Shown here in pieces: positions 1-7,681 of a DNA stretch of 64,000 nucleotides (its first letter is position 1; every line of letters begins with the position of its first letter). Made by a program: the position numbers and the translations under genes. The stretch is from DASZIT01 sp963770635 (GTDB taxonomy: Bacteria; Actinomycetota; Acidimicrobiia; Acidimicrobiales; RAAP-2): contig CAVYQI010000005.1 in the NCBI GenBank assembly GCA_963770635.1, forward strand, positions 124,001-188,000, read 5' to 3'. The notes beneath the pieces were generated by a model. The model ran no database searches. It saw nothing but the letters and a program-made list of their open reading frames with translations, and was not told the origin of the DNA.

Positions 1-606
1 GACCCGTGGCCGAAGGACGGTCCCACCGTCTTGTTCCTCGGACGCCACGAAGAGCGCAAAGGACTGCGGGTGCTGCTCGAGGCATGCAGATCGGTTACCG
101 GCGCAGGAGCGGATAGCGGCAAGGGGACCGGAGCCAACGCGGTTCTCTGGATCGCCGGGGACGGACCGGAGACCGAGTCGCTGAAGCGCCGGTTTCCGGA
201 GTCACCGACCATCCACTGGCTCGGCGTCCTCAGCGACGAGGAGAAGGTCGGGCGGCTGGCCGCCGCCGATGTGCTCTGTGCCCCCTCGTTGGGAGGTGAG
301 TCGTTCGGGATGGTGCTACTGGAGGCCATGGCGGCGAACACCCTGGTGGTGGCCAGCGACATCGACGGCTATCGGGACGTGGTCGGGGCCGATGCAGTGC
401 TGGTGCCGCCCGGGGATGCCGGTGCCCTCGCCGAGGCCCTCGGCTCGGTTCTGTGGCCGGGCGAGAACGGGAGGGATGGGAGCGGCGACCCACGACCCGC
501 CCACCTGGCGGCGGCGTCGGCCAGGGCCGAGCAATGGTCGATGAATCGCCTGGCCGAACGGTACGAGACGCTCTACCGCTCGGCGGCGGTCCGGGCGGGT
601 CGGTGA
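1..606 (+). CDS. GT4 glycosyltransferase, PimA-like, C-terminal part
   Basis: The reading frame is open from the first base, so the N-terminal half lies left of the window. What remains is the nucleotide-sugar-binding half of a GT-B fold GT4 glycosyltransferase. It contains the strand motif 'FLGRHEERKG', the phosphate-contact motif 'GESFGMVLLEAMA' and 'VVASDIDGYRDVV'. These closely resemble mycobacterial PimA, which transfers mannose from GDP-mannose to phosphatidylinositol on the cytoplasmic face of the membrane. PimA is commonly encoded just upstream of the pdxS-pdxT-yebC-ruv cluster in actinobacteria, which fits here. The family is certain; the exact acceptor is inferred from similarity and position. 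Confidence 0.85.
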   Translation, partial: DPWPKDGPTVLFLGRHEERKGLRVLLEACRSVTGAGADSGKGTGANAVLWIAGDGPETESLKRRFPESPTIHWLGVLSDEEKVGRLAAADVLCAPSLGGESFGMVLLEAMAANTLVVASDIDGYRDVVGADAVLVPPGDAGALAEALGSVLWPGENGRDGSGDPRPAHLAAASARAEQWSMNRLAERYETLYRSAAVRAGR

Positions 607-613
607 GCGGCCG

Positions 614-619
614 TACACT
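614..619 (+). promoter_or_regulatory. -10 hexamer TACACT, leaderless-type
   Basis: TACACT ends 9 nt before the ATG at 629. It belongs to the repeated TANNNT-near-start pattern described in the findings. No clear -35 is seen. Confidence 0.5.
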
Positions 620-628
620 GCACTGGTC

Positions 629-1825
629 ATGAGTCTTCCTCCCCAGTTCCCGCCTTCATCGGTGGTCTCGGCGTACGACGCACCCATTCCGAGGGGCCGG
701 GGGAGCGGAACCGCGACTCCGGCCCGCAGCCAAGGCGGAAACCGCGGCGGGGGTGGTGGTGGCGGCGGAAGCCGCGGGGGAGGCGGAGGAGACAATCGCA
801 ACCGGAACCGGAACCGGGGTCCCAACCAGGGCGGGGGCAGCGGCGGCCGGCACCGCTCCGGGAACCGGCGTCCCGCCGGCCAGGGTCAGCGTCCAGCCAG
901 CAACCGGGGTGGCCAGGGATCGAGATCGGCCGCCTCGGGCCGGAGCCCGGAGTCGCCGGGGACCGTCGCCATCGGCGCCCGGCACACCGTCCCGGCGCCG
1001 GTCCGTAGCCCGGAGAGCGCCGAGAGCGCTGAGGAGAGGCAGACGATCGCCGCCAATCGCCGGTGGGCGGTGGCGGCCTCCGCGATTCCGGGTCTGGTGG
1101 TCGGGGTGATCCTCGCCGCCATCGTCTTGGTGGCCGGCGTGCCCCTGGCCGCCGTCGGGGTGCTGGTGGTGGTCACCCTCGTCGTCGCCGGGTGGGTCTG
1201 GCGGGCGGCCCCGGGAATGGTGGTGAAGGCGGTGGGTGCCCGCCCCTCGAACCCCGAGGTGCACCCGCGCCTTCACAATGTGGTCGACGGGCTGTGCGCG
1301 ACCATGGGGCTGCCCCAGCCGGCGGTGTTGGTGGTCGACAGTCCGGTGCTCAACGCCATGGCCATCGGCCGCCATCCCCGCACCGCCTCGTTGATCGTGA
1401 CGTCGGGTCTCGATGCGAGCCTGAGCCTGGTCGAGCTCGAAGGGGTGGTGGCGCAGGAGCTGGTCCACATCAAGCGGCACGACACCGTGCGATCGGGCGT
1501 CGCGGTGGCAGTGGTGGCGCCGCTGGCCCTCATCACCTCGTCGGGAGCGGCCCGGGTGCACTCCCTGGTCGGACCCGGCCGGGAATTCTCGGCCGACCAA
1601 CGAGCCGTCGGGGTGGTGCGCTATCCGACCGGCCTCGGCTCCGCCCTGGCCAAGATGGCGGAATCCGCCGGGAGCTCGCCGCAGTGGCCTCCGGGCGGCG
1701 GTCGGGTGTCGGCGCTCACCCGATGGCTCTGGATCAACCCGCTGGCCGGCTCCCCGCGGGGCGAGGCGGCCGACGGCGATCTGGACGACACCGGGGTGCG
1801 GGCCGCGGCCCTGGCCCTGCTCTGA
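629..1825 (+). CDS. M48-like membrane protein with altered zinc motif
   Basis: The protein has 398 residues. Residues 35-110 are a low-complexity Gly/Arg/Asn-rich region with RGG-like repeats, about 147-191 form two adjacent membrane segments, and the rest resembles an M48 (HtpX/Ste24-type) peptidase domain. The zinc helix reads A-Q-E-L-V-H-I-K (Q276, E277, H280), so the first histidine of HExxH is glutamine (CAG at 1454-1456). The downstream 'REFSADQRAV' (E319) matches the third ligand region of M48 enzymes. By family logic the protein should bind zinc poorly or not at all, and may be a pseudo-peptidase. Start ATG 629 follows TACACT by 9 nt. It sits after the PimA-like gene. The fold assignment is fairly firm; the function is unknown. 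Confidence 0.7.
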   Translation: MSLPPQFPPSSVVSAYDAPIPRGRGSGTATPARSQGGNRGGGGGGGGSRGGGGGDNRNRNRNRGPNQGGGSGGRHRSGNRRPAGQGQRPASNRGGQGSRSAASGRSPESPGTVAIGARHTVPAPVRSPESAESAEERQTIAANRRWAVAASAIPGLVVGVILAAIVLVAGVPLAAVGVLVVVTLVVAGWVWRAAPGMVVKAVGARPSNPEVHPRLHNVVDGLCATMGLPQPAVLVVDSPVLNAMAIGRHPRTASLIVTSGLDASLSLVELEGVVAQELVHIKRHDTVRSGVAVAVVAPLALITSSGAARVHSLVGPGREFSADQRAVGVVRYPTGLGSALAKMAESAGSSPQWPPGGGRVSALTRWLWINPLAGSPRGEAADGDLDDTGVRAAALALL

Positions 1826-1876
1826 CCCACGGCCGGGTGCGGTCTCCGAAGATCGGACCCGGAGCCGCCGGGCTGC

Positions 1877-2395
1877 CTAGACGATGGCCGAAGCCACCGG
1901 CGCGGTCATGTCCGATTCGTCACAGGAGGTCGAATGTCCGAGGCTACGGATGTGGTCCCGGATCTTCCGCAGCAGGGAAGAGAGCTTCTCCTCTTCGTCA
2001 GGGGTGAGCACTCCGTCCAGCAGCTCGTGGATGTGTGCGAGGTGGAGGGGCATGACCTGGCCCATCAGCGCCCGGCCCTGGGGGGAGAGCACCGCGAAGG
2101 CTCCCCGCCGGTCTTCCGGGCAGGCTTCCCGCGCCACGATGCCGGCTTGTTCGAGCCGGTCCACCGAGCGGGTGAGGCCGCTCGGGGTGAGGGTGGTCTG
2201 GGAGGCCAGCTCGCTCATCCGGAGCCGGAAACCCGGGGTTCGGGCCAGCCGGATCAAGACGTCGAAGGACTGGTTGGAGAGTCCGCTGTCGGCGAGGAGC
2301 AGCGGCTCCAGGATGCGCCGCAGCCCGGCGCTGGACTCGAACAGCAGTCCCACGGTGGTCACTCGCTCGTCATCCCATTCCTGCTCTTCACCCAT
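1877..2395 (-). CDS. MarR family transcriptional regulator
   Basis: The 172-residue protein carries the MarR winged-helix domain in its central part. It includes a recognition-helix region 'LASQTTLTPSGLTRSVDRL' followed by the wing 'CPEDRRGAFAVLSPQGR'. Such proteins bind palindromic operators as dimers and usually repress themselves and a divergent neighbour; here the neighbour is the YceI gene at 2660. The start is ATG at 2395, preceded by TATACT 6 nt away on the minus strand, suggesting a leaderless message. An imperfect palindrome at 2432-2448 lies just upstream. The inducing ligand cannot be read from the sequence. Confidence 0.9.
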   Translation of the reverse strand: MGEEQEWDDERVTTVGLLFESSAGLRRILEPLLLADSGLSNQSFDVLIRLARTPGFRLRMSELASQTTLTPSGLTRSVDRLEQAGIVAREACPEDRRGAFAVLSPQGRALMGQVMPLHLAHIHELLDGVLTPDEEEKLSSLLRKIRDHIRSLGHSTSCDESDMTAPVASAIV

Positions 2396-2401
2396 GTGGC
2401 C

Positions 2402-2407
2402 AGTATA
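2402..2407 (-). promoter_or_regulatory. -10 hexamer TATACT for the MarR gene
   Basis: Read on the minus strand, TATACT ends 6 nt before the MarR ATG (2395). A TTGACA at 2421-2416 lies only 8 nt upstream of it, too close to be its -35. Confidence 0.5.
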
Positions 2408-2421
2408 TCGGACCCTGTCAA

Positions 2422-2448
2422 GTAGTTTCCCCTACAAAAGTTGTGTAG
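2422..2448. promoter_or_regulatory. candidate MarR operator (overlapping inverted repeats)
   Basis: Bases 2432-2448 read CTACAAAAGTTGTGTAG, with CTACA/TGTAG arms and 14 of 17 positions symmetric. It overlaps a second inverted repeat, GTAG-N6-CTAC, at 2422-2435. The position just upstream of the MarR -10 and the 17-bp size suit a MarR dimer. Binding is inferred. Confidence 0.45.
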
Positions 2449-2552
2449 ACAAGTGATGACCGGATCGGGGGTCCCCGGCGGGCGGTGGACGGGCCGCTCC
2501 TGGGGAGAAAATGGCAGGTCGTAGGACAAATGTGGGAGAGTGGCCAGAGATG

Positions 2553-2581
2553 TTGCGCAAGCAACTACATGGTGGTATAGT
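2553..2581 (+). promoter_or_regulatory. sigma70-type promoter for the YceI gene, with inverted repeats
   Basis: TTGCGC (2553-2558), a 17-nt spacer and TATAGT (2576-2581) form the best -35/-10 pair in the intergenic region. The perfect repeat GTTGC-GCAA-GCAAC (2552-2565) covers the -35, and AACTA/TAGTT arms (2563-2567, 2578-2582) bracket the spacer and the -10. A regulator bound here would block RNA polymerase. Confidence 0.5.
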
Positions 2582-2659
2582 TAATTGCGTGGTCAAGTAC
2601 CTGTAGATGAAAGCCTGTGACAACGAGCCCCAGGCGATGGATGGAAGAGAGGAAATCAC

Positions 2660-3244
2660 ATGGCTGATGTCAAAGACGCAGAAGCAGTAACGAGGACGGT
2701 AGAAGGGGTGGAGCTCCCGCTGGTCGGCACCTATGCGATCGACGTGGCCCACACCCAGGTTGGATTCGCGGTGAGGCACATGGCTGTCTCCAAGGTCCGT
2801 GGACGCTTTGACAAGTTCGACGGAGCGATCCAGATCGCAGAGGATCCGACCCAGTCGTCGGTCAACGTGACCATCGACGCCACCAGCGTCGACACCCAGG
2901 ATGAGACCCGGAACAACCATTTGCGGACCAACGACTTCTTCGACGTGGAGAACCATCCGACGTGGACGTTCGTCAGCACGTCGGTGGTCCCCGACGGCAA
3001 GAAGTGGCAAGTCACCGGAGACCTCACCATCCGGGGCATCACCCGGCCGGTGACGCTCGAGACCACCCTCGAGGGTGTGGTGAAGGACCCCTACGGCAAC
3101 ACCCGGGTCGGGTTCAGCGCCAGTGCGGAGATCGATCGTGAGGACTTCGACGTCTCCTTCGGGGCGGTCATGGACGCCGGTGGATTGGTGGTGGCCAAGA
3201 AGGTGACCATCGAGATCGAAGCCGAGGCCGTCCTCCAGGCGTGA
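2660..3244 (+). CDS. YceI family lipocalin-like protein
   Basis: The 194-residue protein has the YceI signature in order: 'YAIDVAHTQVGFAVRHMAV', then 'GRFDKFDG', 'SVDTQDETRNNHLRTNDFF', 'LTIRGITRPVTLE' and 'RVGFSASAEIDREDF'. YceI proteins form a lipocalin-like beta barrel that binds isoprenoid-type ligands; many are periplasmic, but this one has no signal peptide, as is usual for actinobacterial forms. It has an SD-like purine run at 2643-2652 before ATG 2660. It is divergent from a MarR gene that probably controls it. The ligand is unknown. Confidence 0.92.
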   Translation: MADVKDAEAVTRTVEGVELPLVGTYAIDVAHTQVGFAVRHMAVSKVRGRFDKFDGAIQIAEDPTQSSVNVTIDATSVDTQDETRNNHLRTNDFFDVENHPTWTFVSTSVVPDGKKWQVTGDLTIRGITRPVTLETTLEGVVKDPYGNTRVGFSASAEIDREDFDVSFGAVMDAGGLVVAKKVTIEIEAEAVLQA

Positions 3245-3268
3245 CCTGGCTAATCTCCAGGCGTGACC
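3233..3268 (+). repeat. tandem duplication spanning the yceI stop and next start
   Basis: CTCCAGGCGTGACC occurs at 3233-3246 and again at 3255-3268, a 22-bp period. The first copy carries the yceI stop (TGA) and the second carries the GTG start of the next gene. The trailing bases TGGCTAAT and GTGGCTGAT are also related. Confidence 0.75.
3251..3256 (+). promoter_or_regulatory. -10 hexamer TAATCT, leaderless-type
   Basis: TAATCT ends 6 nt before the GTG at 3263 and straddles the junction of the 22-bp duplication. Confidence 0.45.
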
Positions 3269-4099
3269 GTGGCTGATCCCACCGACGAGGCGGCGCCGAC
3301 ACCGGTGCCGCCTCGTCGTATGCCGGTGGTCTTCGTCGGCCACGGCAATCCCATGTACGCCATCGTGCCCAACCGGTTCGCCGACAGTTGGGCGGAGCTC
3401 GGGAGGGAACTCCCCCGCCCGGCGGCGGTGCTGTCGGTCTCGGCCCACTGGTACGTGGCGGAAACTGCAGTCACCGAGATGGACCGTCCCCGCACCATCC
3501 ACGACTTCGGGGGGTTTCCGAGGGAACTGTTCGAGGTCGAGTATCCGGCCCCGGGCTCGCCGGCCCTGGCCCAGCGGGTGCGGCGCCTGATCGACGAGTC
3601 GGGATCGGTGACCACCCCGGTGGGGGCCGACACCCAGTGGGGCCTCGACCACGGGACCTGGTCGGTGACCCGTCGCATGTATCCCCAGGCGGATATCCCG
3701 GTGGTGCAACTCAGTATCGACGGCCGCCGGGGGGCGGAGTTCCATCTGGCCCTCGGATCGGTGCTGGCGCCATTGCGGGACGAGGGCGTGCTGATCCTCG
3801 GCAGCGGCAATGTGGTGCACAACCTCCAGATGGCCCGCCTCACCGGCGATGCCCCGCCGCTCGACTGGGCCGTCCGCTTCGAGGCCGAGGTTCGGCGCCG
3901 GATCGGTTCTGGCGACGGAGCCTCACTGGCCGACCTTCCGGCTCTCGGCCCCGACGCCCGCCAGTCGGTGCCGACCCCCGACCACTACCTGCCCCTGCTG
4001 TACGTCCTGGGAGCGGCTTCGCCCGATGACGGGATCCGCTTTCCCACCGACGGGATCGACGCCGGGTCCATCTCGATGCTCTCGGTTGTTCTCGGCTGA
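3263..4099 (+). CDS. ygiD: class III extradiol dioxygenase, YgiD/DODA type
   Basis: The 278-residue protein belongs to the LigB superfamily, whose plant and E. coli relatives open the ring of DOPA-type catechols. Visible signatures are 'VVFVGHGNPMYA', 'LSVSAHWY', 'HDFGGFPRELFEVEYPAPG', 'DTQWGLDHGTW' and 'LGSGNVVHNLQ'. The histidines in these motifs are the expected metal and catalytic residues. Start GTG 3263 is preceded by TAATCT 6 nt upstream. The gene lies 18 bp after yceI, and its start seems to derive from a small duplication of the yceI end. The family is clear; the physiological substrate is unknown. Confidence 0.88.
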   Translation: MTVADPTDEAAPTPVPPRRMPVVFVGHGNPMYAIVPNRFADSWAELGRELPRPAAVLSVSAHWYVAETAVTEMDRPRTIHDFGGFPRELFEVEYPAPGSPALAQRVRRLIDESGSVTTPVGADTQWGLDHGTWSVTRRMYPQADIPVVQLSIDGRRGAEFHLALGSVLAPLRDEGVLILGSGNVVHNLQMARLTGDAPPLDWAVRFEAEVRRRIGSGDGASLADLPALGPDARQSVPTPDHYLPLLYVLGAASPDDGIRFPTDGIDAGSISMLSVVLG

Positions 4100-4147
4100 C
4101 TCCCCGGGGCGGTCCGGCCTCGGGCCAGGCCCTGACGGGGCCGACTG

Positions 4148-4153
4148 TACAAT
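4148..4153 (+). promoter_or_regulatory. -10 hexamer TACAAT before pdxS
   Basis: TACAAT ends 6 nt before the pdxS ATG (4160), consistent with a leaderless or near-leaderless transcript. Confidence 0.55.
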
Positions 4154-4159
4154 CGAGGT

Positions 4160-5077
4160 ATGGGCGACTCACCGATCGAAGCCGGCTCGATGACGGGCAA
4201 CCGCCCGACCGGGACATTCACCGTCAAGCGGGGACTGGCCGACATGCTCCGCGGTGGCGTCATCATGGATGTCGTCGACGCCGACCAGGCCAAGGTGGCG
4301 GAGGACTCGGGTGCGGTGGCGGTCATGGCCCTGGAACGGGTGCCGGCCGACATCCGCCGTGACGGCGGGGTGGCCCGGATGAGCGATCCGGCCATGATCG
4401 AGGGCATCAAGGCGGCGGTCACCGTACCGGTGATGGCCAAGGCCCGGATCGGCCATTTCGCCGAGGCCCAGGTGCTGGCCGCCCTCGGCGTCGACTACGT
4501 GGACGAGAGCGAGGTGCTCACCCCGGCCGACGAAGCCCACCACATCGACAAGTGGAGTTACGAGGTGCCGTTCGTGTGTGGCGCCACCAACCTCGGCGAG
4601 GCCCTCCGCCGGATCTCCGAGGGAGCGGCCATGATCCGCTCCAAGGGCGAGGCCGGGACCGGCAACATCGTCGAAGCCGTGCGTCACCTCCGGTCCATCC
4701 TCGGCGACATCCGTCAGATCACCCAGGCCGACTCGGCCGAGCAGTACCGGTGGGCCAAGGAGCTCGCCGCCCCCATCGGTCTGGTCCAGGAAATCGCCGG
4801 CTCCGGAAGGCTCCCGGTGCCGCTGTTCTGCGCCGGCGGGATCGCCACCCCGGCGGATGCATCGCTGGTCATGCAGTTGGGCGCCGAAGCCGTGTTCGTC
4901 GGTTCCGGGATCTTCAAGAGCAGCGACCCGAAACGCCGGGCCCGGGCCATCGTGGAGGCGACCGCCCACTATGCCGACGCCGACCTGGTGGCCAAGGTCT
5001 CCACCGGTCTGGGTGAGGCCATGGCCGGTGAGGAGATCGACACGCTCGATGTCCGCTTGTCCGCGCGTGGTTGGTAG
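4160..5077 (+). CDS. pdxS: pyridoxal 5'-phosphate synthase lyase subunit PdxS
   Basis: The 305-residue protein matches PdxS along its whole length. PdxS condenses ribose 5-phosphate, glyceraldehyde 3-phosphate and ammonia to PLP in a (beta/alpha)8 barrel that assembles as a dodecamer. Visible motifs are 'GGVIMDVVDADQAKVAEDSG', 'VMAKARIGHF' (containing the second active-site lysine), 'DESEVLTPAD' and the phosphate-binding 'GAEAVFVGSGIF'. Ammonia comes from PdxT, encoded 33 bp downstream. Start ATG 4160 follows TACAAT at 6 nt; an internal ATG at 4190 is a weaker alternative. Confidence 0.97.
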   Translation: MGDSPIEAGSMTGNRPTGTFTVKRGLADMLRGGVIMDVVDADQAKVAEDSGAVAVMALERVPADIRRDGGVARMSDPAMIEGIKAAVTVPVMAKARIGHFAEAQVLAALGVDYVDESEVLTPADEAHHIDKWSYEVPFVCGATNLGEALRRISEGAAMIRSKGEAGTGNIVEAVRHLRSILGDIRQITQADSAEQYRWAKELAAPIGLVQEIAGSGRLPVPLFCAGGIATPADASLVMQLGAEAVFVGSGIFKSSDPKRRARAIVEATAHYADADLVAKVSTGLGEAMAGEEIDTLDVRLSARGW

Positions 5078-5110
5078 CCGCGCCGCCCGCCGGCTCCCGA
5101 GGGTCGGCCG

Positions 5111-5764
5111 GTGACCATCGGCGTGCTGGCGCTGCAGGGCGATGTACGCGAGCACATCGCCGCCCTGGCCGATCTCGGGGAGGCGGGGCGCCCGGTCCGG
5201 GGTCCGGTCGATCTCGACGGGCTGGCCGGGATCATCCTCCCCGGCGGGGAGTCGACCACCCTGTCGATGCTGCTCGAGTCGTCGGGACTGTATGACCCGC
5301 TGGCCGCCGCCCTGGCCGGGGGGTTGCCGGCCTTCGGGACCTGTGCGGGGATGATCCTGCTGGCCGACACCGTGCTCGACGGTCGTCCCGATCAGCTTCG
5401 CTTCGGGGTGATCGGCATCACCGTTCGCCGCAACGGGTACGGGCGCCAGGTGGCGTCGTTCGAGTGCGACCTCAATGTCGCCGGGATCGACGAGCCCGCG
5501 GTCCATGCCGTCTTCATCCGGGCCCCGGTGGTCGAGGCCCTGTCGCCCGGGGTCCAGGTGCTGGCCACGTTGCCCGACCGGGTGGAGGGAGGCGGGGCGG
5601 CCCGACGGAATGCCGGCGGGGGCCCGGTGGTGTGCCGGCAGGGGTCGGTGCTGGTGACCGCCTTCCATCCCGAGCTCACCGGGGACCGGCGGCTGCACCA
5701 GCTGTTCGTGGGCATGACCAAAGAGACCAACCAGGACACCAAAGAGGACCAAGAGGAGAGGTAG
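5111..5764 (+). CDS. pdxT: pyridoxal 5'-phosphate synthase glutaminase subunit PdxT
   Basis: The 217-residue class I amidotransferase hydrolyses glutamine and channels ammonia to PdxS. The GGES oxyanion motif is at 45-48, the nucleophile Cys78 lies in 'FGTCAGM', and the catalytic His-x-Glu lies in 'AFHPELTGD' near the C-terminus. The start is GTG 5111 ('MTIGVLALQGD'). The tail after the catalytic His is hydrophilic and Lys/Glu-rich. It forms an operon with pdxS and probably yebC, 7 bp downstream. Confidence 0.97.
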   Translation: MTIGVLALQGDVREHIAALADLGEAGRPVRGPVDLDGLAGIILPGGESTTLSMLLESSGLYDPLAAALAGGLPAFGTCAGMILLADTVLDGRPDQLRFGVIGITVRRNGYGRQVASFECDLNVAGIDEPAVHAVFIRAPVVEALSPGVQVLATLPDRVEGGGAARRNAGGGPVVCRQGSVLVTAFHPELTGDRRLHQLFVGMTKETNQDTKEDQEER

Positions 5765-5771
5765 AGAGGCG

Positions 5772-6521
5772 ATGTCGGGACATTCGAAGTGGGCGACCAC
5801 CAAGTACCGCAAGGGGGCCCAGGACTCGGCGCGGGCCAAGGTCTTCGCCAAGATCATCCGCCAGGTGGAGGTGGCGGCCCGGGAGGGTGGAAGTGACATG
5901 ACGGCCAACGCCAGCCTGCGGACCATGTACGCCAAGGCCCGGGATGTGTCGGTGCCGATCGACACCATCGAGCGGGCCATCAAGCGCGGCTCGGGCGAGC
6001 TGGAGGGTGTTCGCTACGAGGCCATCTCCTACGAGGGCTACGCGCCCGACGGGGTGGCGGTCATCGTCGAGTGCCTCTCGGACAACCGGAACCGCACCGG
6101 CGCCGAGATCCGCAACATCTTCTCCAAGCACGGGGGGTCGATGGCCGAGCCCGGCGCGGTGAGTTGGCAGTTCGAACGCAAGGGCACGGTGTCGGTGCCC
6201 CGGACGTTCGACGAGGACCGGGTGCTCGAGGTGGCCATGGAGGCGGGGGCGGAGGACCTCTCCGACGACGGCGAGCAATGGGCGGTGACGTGCGCGCCCG
6301 GCGACCTGATGTCGGTGCGGGCGGCCCTGGAGGCGGCCGAGCTCTCCCCGGGGACCTCGGAACTGACCATGGTCCCGACCACCACGGTCGAGGTGAACGA
6401 CGAGTCGGAGGCCAAGAAGGTGCTGCGGCTGATCGAGGCCCTCGACGACCACGACGACGTCCAGAACGTCTATGCCAACTTCGACATCCCCGACTCGGTG
6501 ATGGCCGCCTACGGGGACTAG
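5772..6521 (+). CDS. yebC: YebC/PmpR family protein
   Basis: The 249-residue protein opens with the family hallmark 'MSGHSKWATTKYRKGAQD' and continues with 'NASLRTMYAKARDVSVPIDTI' split around an invariant Asn/Ala region, then 'NRNRTGAEIRNIFSKHGG'. YebC proteins were described as transcription regulators; members of the family have also been shown to help ribosomes through proline-rich or stalling sequences. An SD-like 'GAGAGG' precedes ATG 5772. Position between pdxT and ruvC is the standard actinobacterial arrangement. Confidence 0.96.
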   Translation: MSGHSKWATTKYRKGAQDSARAKVFAKIIRQVEVAAREGGSDMTANASLRTMYAKARDVSVPIDTIERAIKRGSGELEGVRYEAISYEGYAPDGVAVIVECLSDNRNRTGAEIRNIFSKHGGSMAEPGAVSWQFERKGTVSVPRTFDEDRVLEVAMEAGAEDLSDDGEQWAVTCAPGDLMSVRAALEAAELSPGTSELTMVPTTTVEVNDESEAKKVLRLIEALDDHDDVQNVYANFDIPDSVMAAYGD

Positions 6522-6568
6522 CTGACCGGGCCCAACCGGCTATCCGCACCTTGCCGGTCCGGCCGAGA

Positions 6569-6574
6569 TACAGT
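6569..6574 (+). promoter_or_regulatory. -10 hexamer TACAGT before ruvC
   Basis: TACAGT ends 7 nt before the ruvC ATG (6582), part of the leaderless pattern. Confidence 0.5.
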
Positions 6575-6581
6575 CGAACGC

Positions 6582-7088
6582 ATGTTCGTCCTGGGGATAG
6601 ACCCCGGCCTGTCCCGCTGTGGGTACGGCGTCGTCACCCGGCGTGGGTCGAAGATGGTGGCGGTGGCCGGTGGGGTCATCTCCACCGCCCCGACGGTGCC
6701 CCTCCATCAGCGGCTGCGAGTGCTGTCCGACGAGCTCCGATCGCTGGTGGCGGAGTACCGGCCGGAGGCGGTGGTGGTGGAACGGGTGTTCTTCCAGGTG
6801 AACGCCCGCACGGCCATGGCCACCGGGCAGGCCGCCGGGGTGGCGTTGGTGGCTGCCGCCGAGGCGGAGTGCGAGGTGGCCCAGTACACCTCCAACGAGG
6901 TCAAGGTGGCGCTGGTCGGCTACGGCGGGGCCACCAAGGACCAGGTGCAGCGGATGGTGGCCTCGGTGCTCGGGCTGGCCGAGCCGCCCCGCCCCCCGGA
7001 CGTCGCCGATGCGCTGGCCCTGGCCGCCTGCTACCTGACCAGCCAGCCACTCCGACGGGCGGTGGCGGCGGCGGGGGGACCACCATGA
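6582..7088 (+). CDS. ruvC: Holliday junction resolvase RuvC
   Basis: The 168-residue RNase H-fold endonuclease cuts four-way junctions symmetrically. The acidic catalytic residues are visible: D7 in 'GIDPGLSRCGYG', E in 'VVVERVFFQVN', and the C-terminal pair in 'PPDVADALALA'. It is normal in length. The stop TGA (7086-7088) overlaps the ruvA ATG by 4 nt (ATGA), indicating translational coupling within ruvC-ruvA-ruvB. Confidence 0.97.
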   Translation: MFVLGIDPGLSRCGYGVVTRRGSKMVAVAGGVISTAPTVPLHQRLRVLSDELRSLVAEYRPEAVVVERVFFQVNARTAMATGQAAGVALVAAAEAECEVAQYTSNEVKVALVGYGGATKDQVQRMVASVLGLAEPPRPPDVADALALAACYLTSQPLRRAVAAAGGPP

Positions 7089-7681
7089 TCGGATCGCTGC
7101 GGGGAACGCTCATCGACCGGCCGGTACCCGGCGAGGTCATCGTCGAGGTCGGGGGGGTCGGCTACCGGGCGTCGGTGCCGTCGTCGATCTTCGGTAGCCT
7201 CGGGCCCAACGGCTCCGAGGTGTTCCTCCACGTGCACACCCACGTGCGGGAGGACGCCATCGTCCTGTTCGGCTTCGCCCACGCCGATGAGCGCCGGTGC
7301 TTCGAAGCCCTGCTGGGCGCCCACGGGGTGGGCCCGTCGCTGGCGCTGGCCATCCTCTCGGCATTGTCGCCGGCGTCGTTGTCGACCGCGGTGCTGGAGG
7401 ATGACCTCGACACCCTCTGCCTGATCCCCGGAGTCGGGAAGAAGACGGCCGCCCGCCTCCTCCTCGAGCTGAAGGCCCGGCTCGACCTGCCGACCTGGAA
7501 CCCGGACGGGCCGACCGTCACCGGTGAGGAGCGATCGACCCGCGGCGAGGTCCGGGCGGCGCTGGCCGAGCTCGGCTACGGCGCTGACGAGATCCGCCAG
7601 GCCCTCGACGCCGTTGCCGACGACGGGTCGGTGGAGACCATGGTGCGGACCGCCCTCCGCCAGCTGGCGAGGTCGAGTTGA
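7085..7681 (+). CDS. ruvA: Holliday junction branch migration protein RuvA
   Basis: The 198-residue protein begins 'MIGSLRGTLIDR' at ATG 7085, inside the ruvC stop. It has the three RuvA domains: the N-terminal OB fold, the helix-hairpin-helix core ('GVGPSLALAIL' and 'IPGVGKKTAARLL') and the C-terminal RuvB-contacting three-helix domain after a linker near residues 142-152. RuvA tetramers hold the junction while RuvB hexamers pump DNA. The frame is open far upstream, but only the segment from 7085 matches RuvA. Confidence 0.97.
   Translation: MIGSLRGTLIDRPVPGEVIVEVGGVGYRASVPSSIFGSLGPNGSEVFLHVHTHVREDAIVLFGFAHADERRCFEALLGAHGVGPSLALAILSALSPASLSTAVLEDDLDTLCLIPGVGKKTAARLLLELKARLDLPTWNPDGPTVTGEERSTRGEVRAALAELGYGADEIRQALDAVADDGSVETMVRTALRQLARSS

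Noticed and set aside
725..800. Gly-rich simple repeat as a possible non-coding element
   Set aside because: It lies in frame within the M48-like gene and encodes its disordered RGG-type head.
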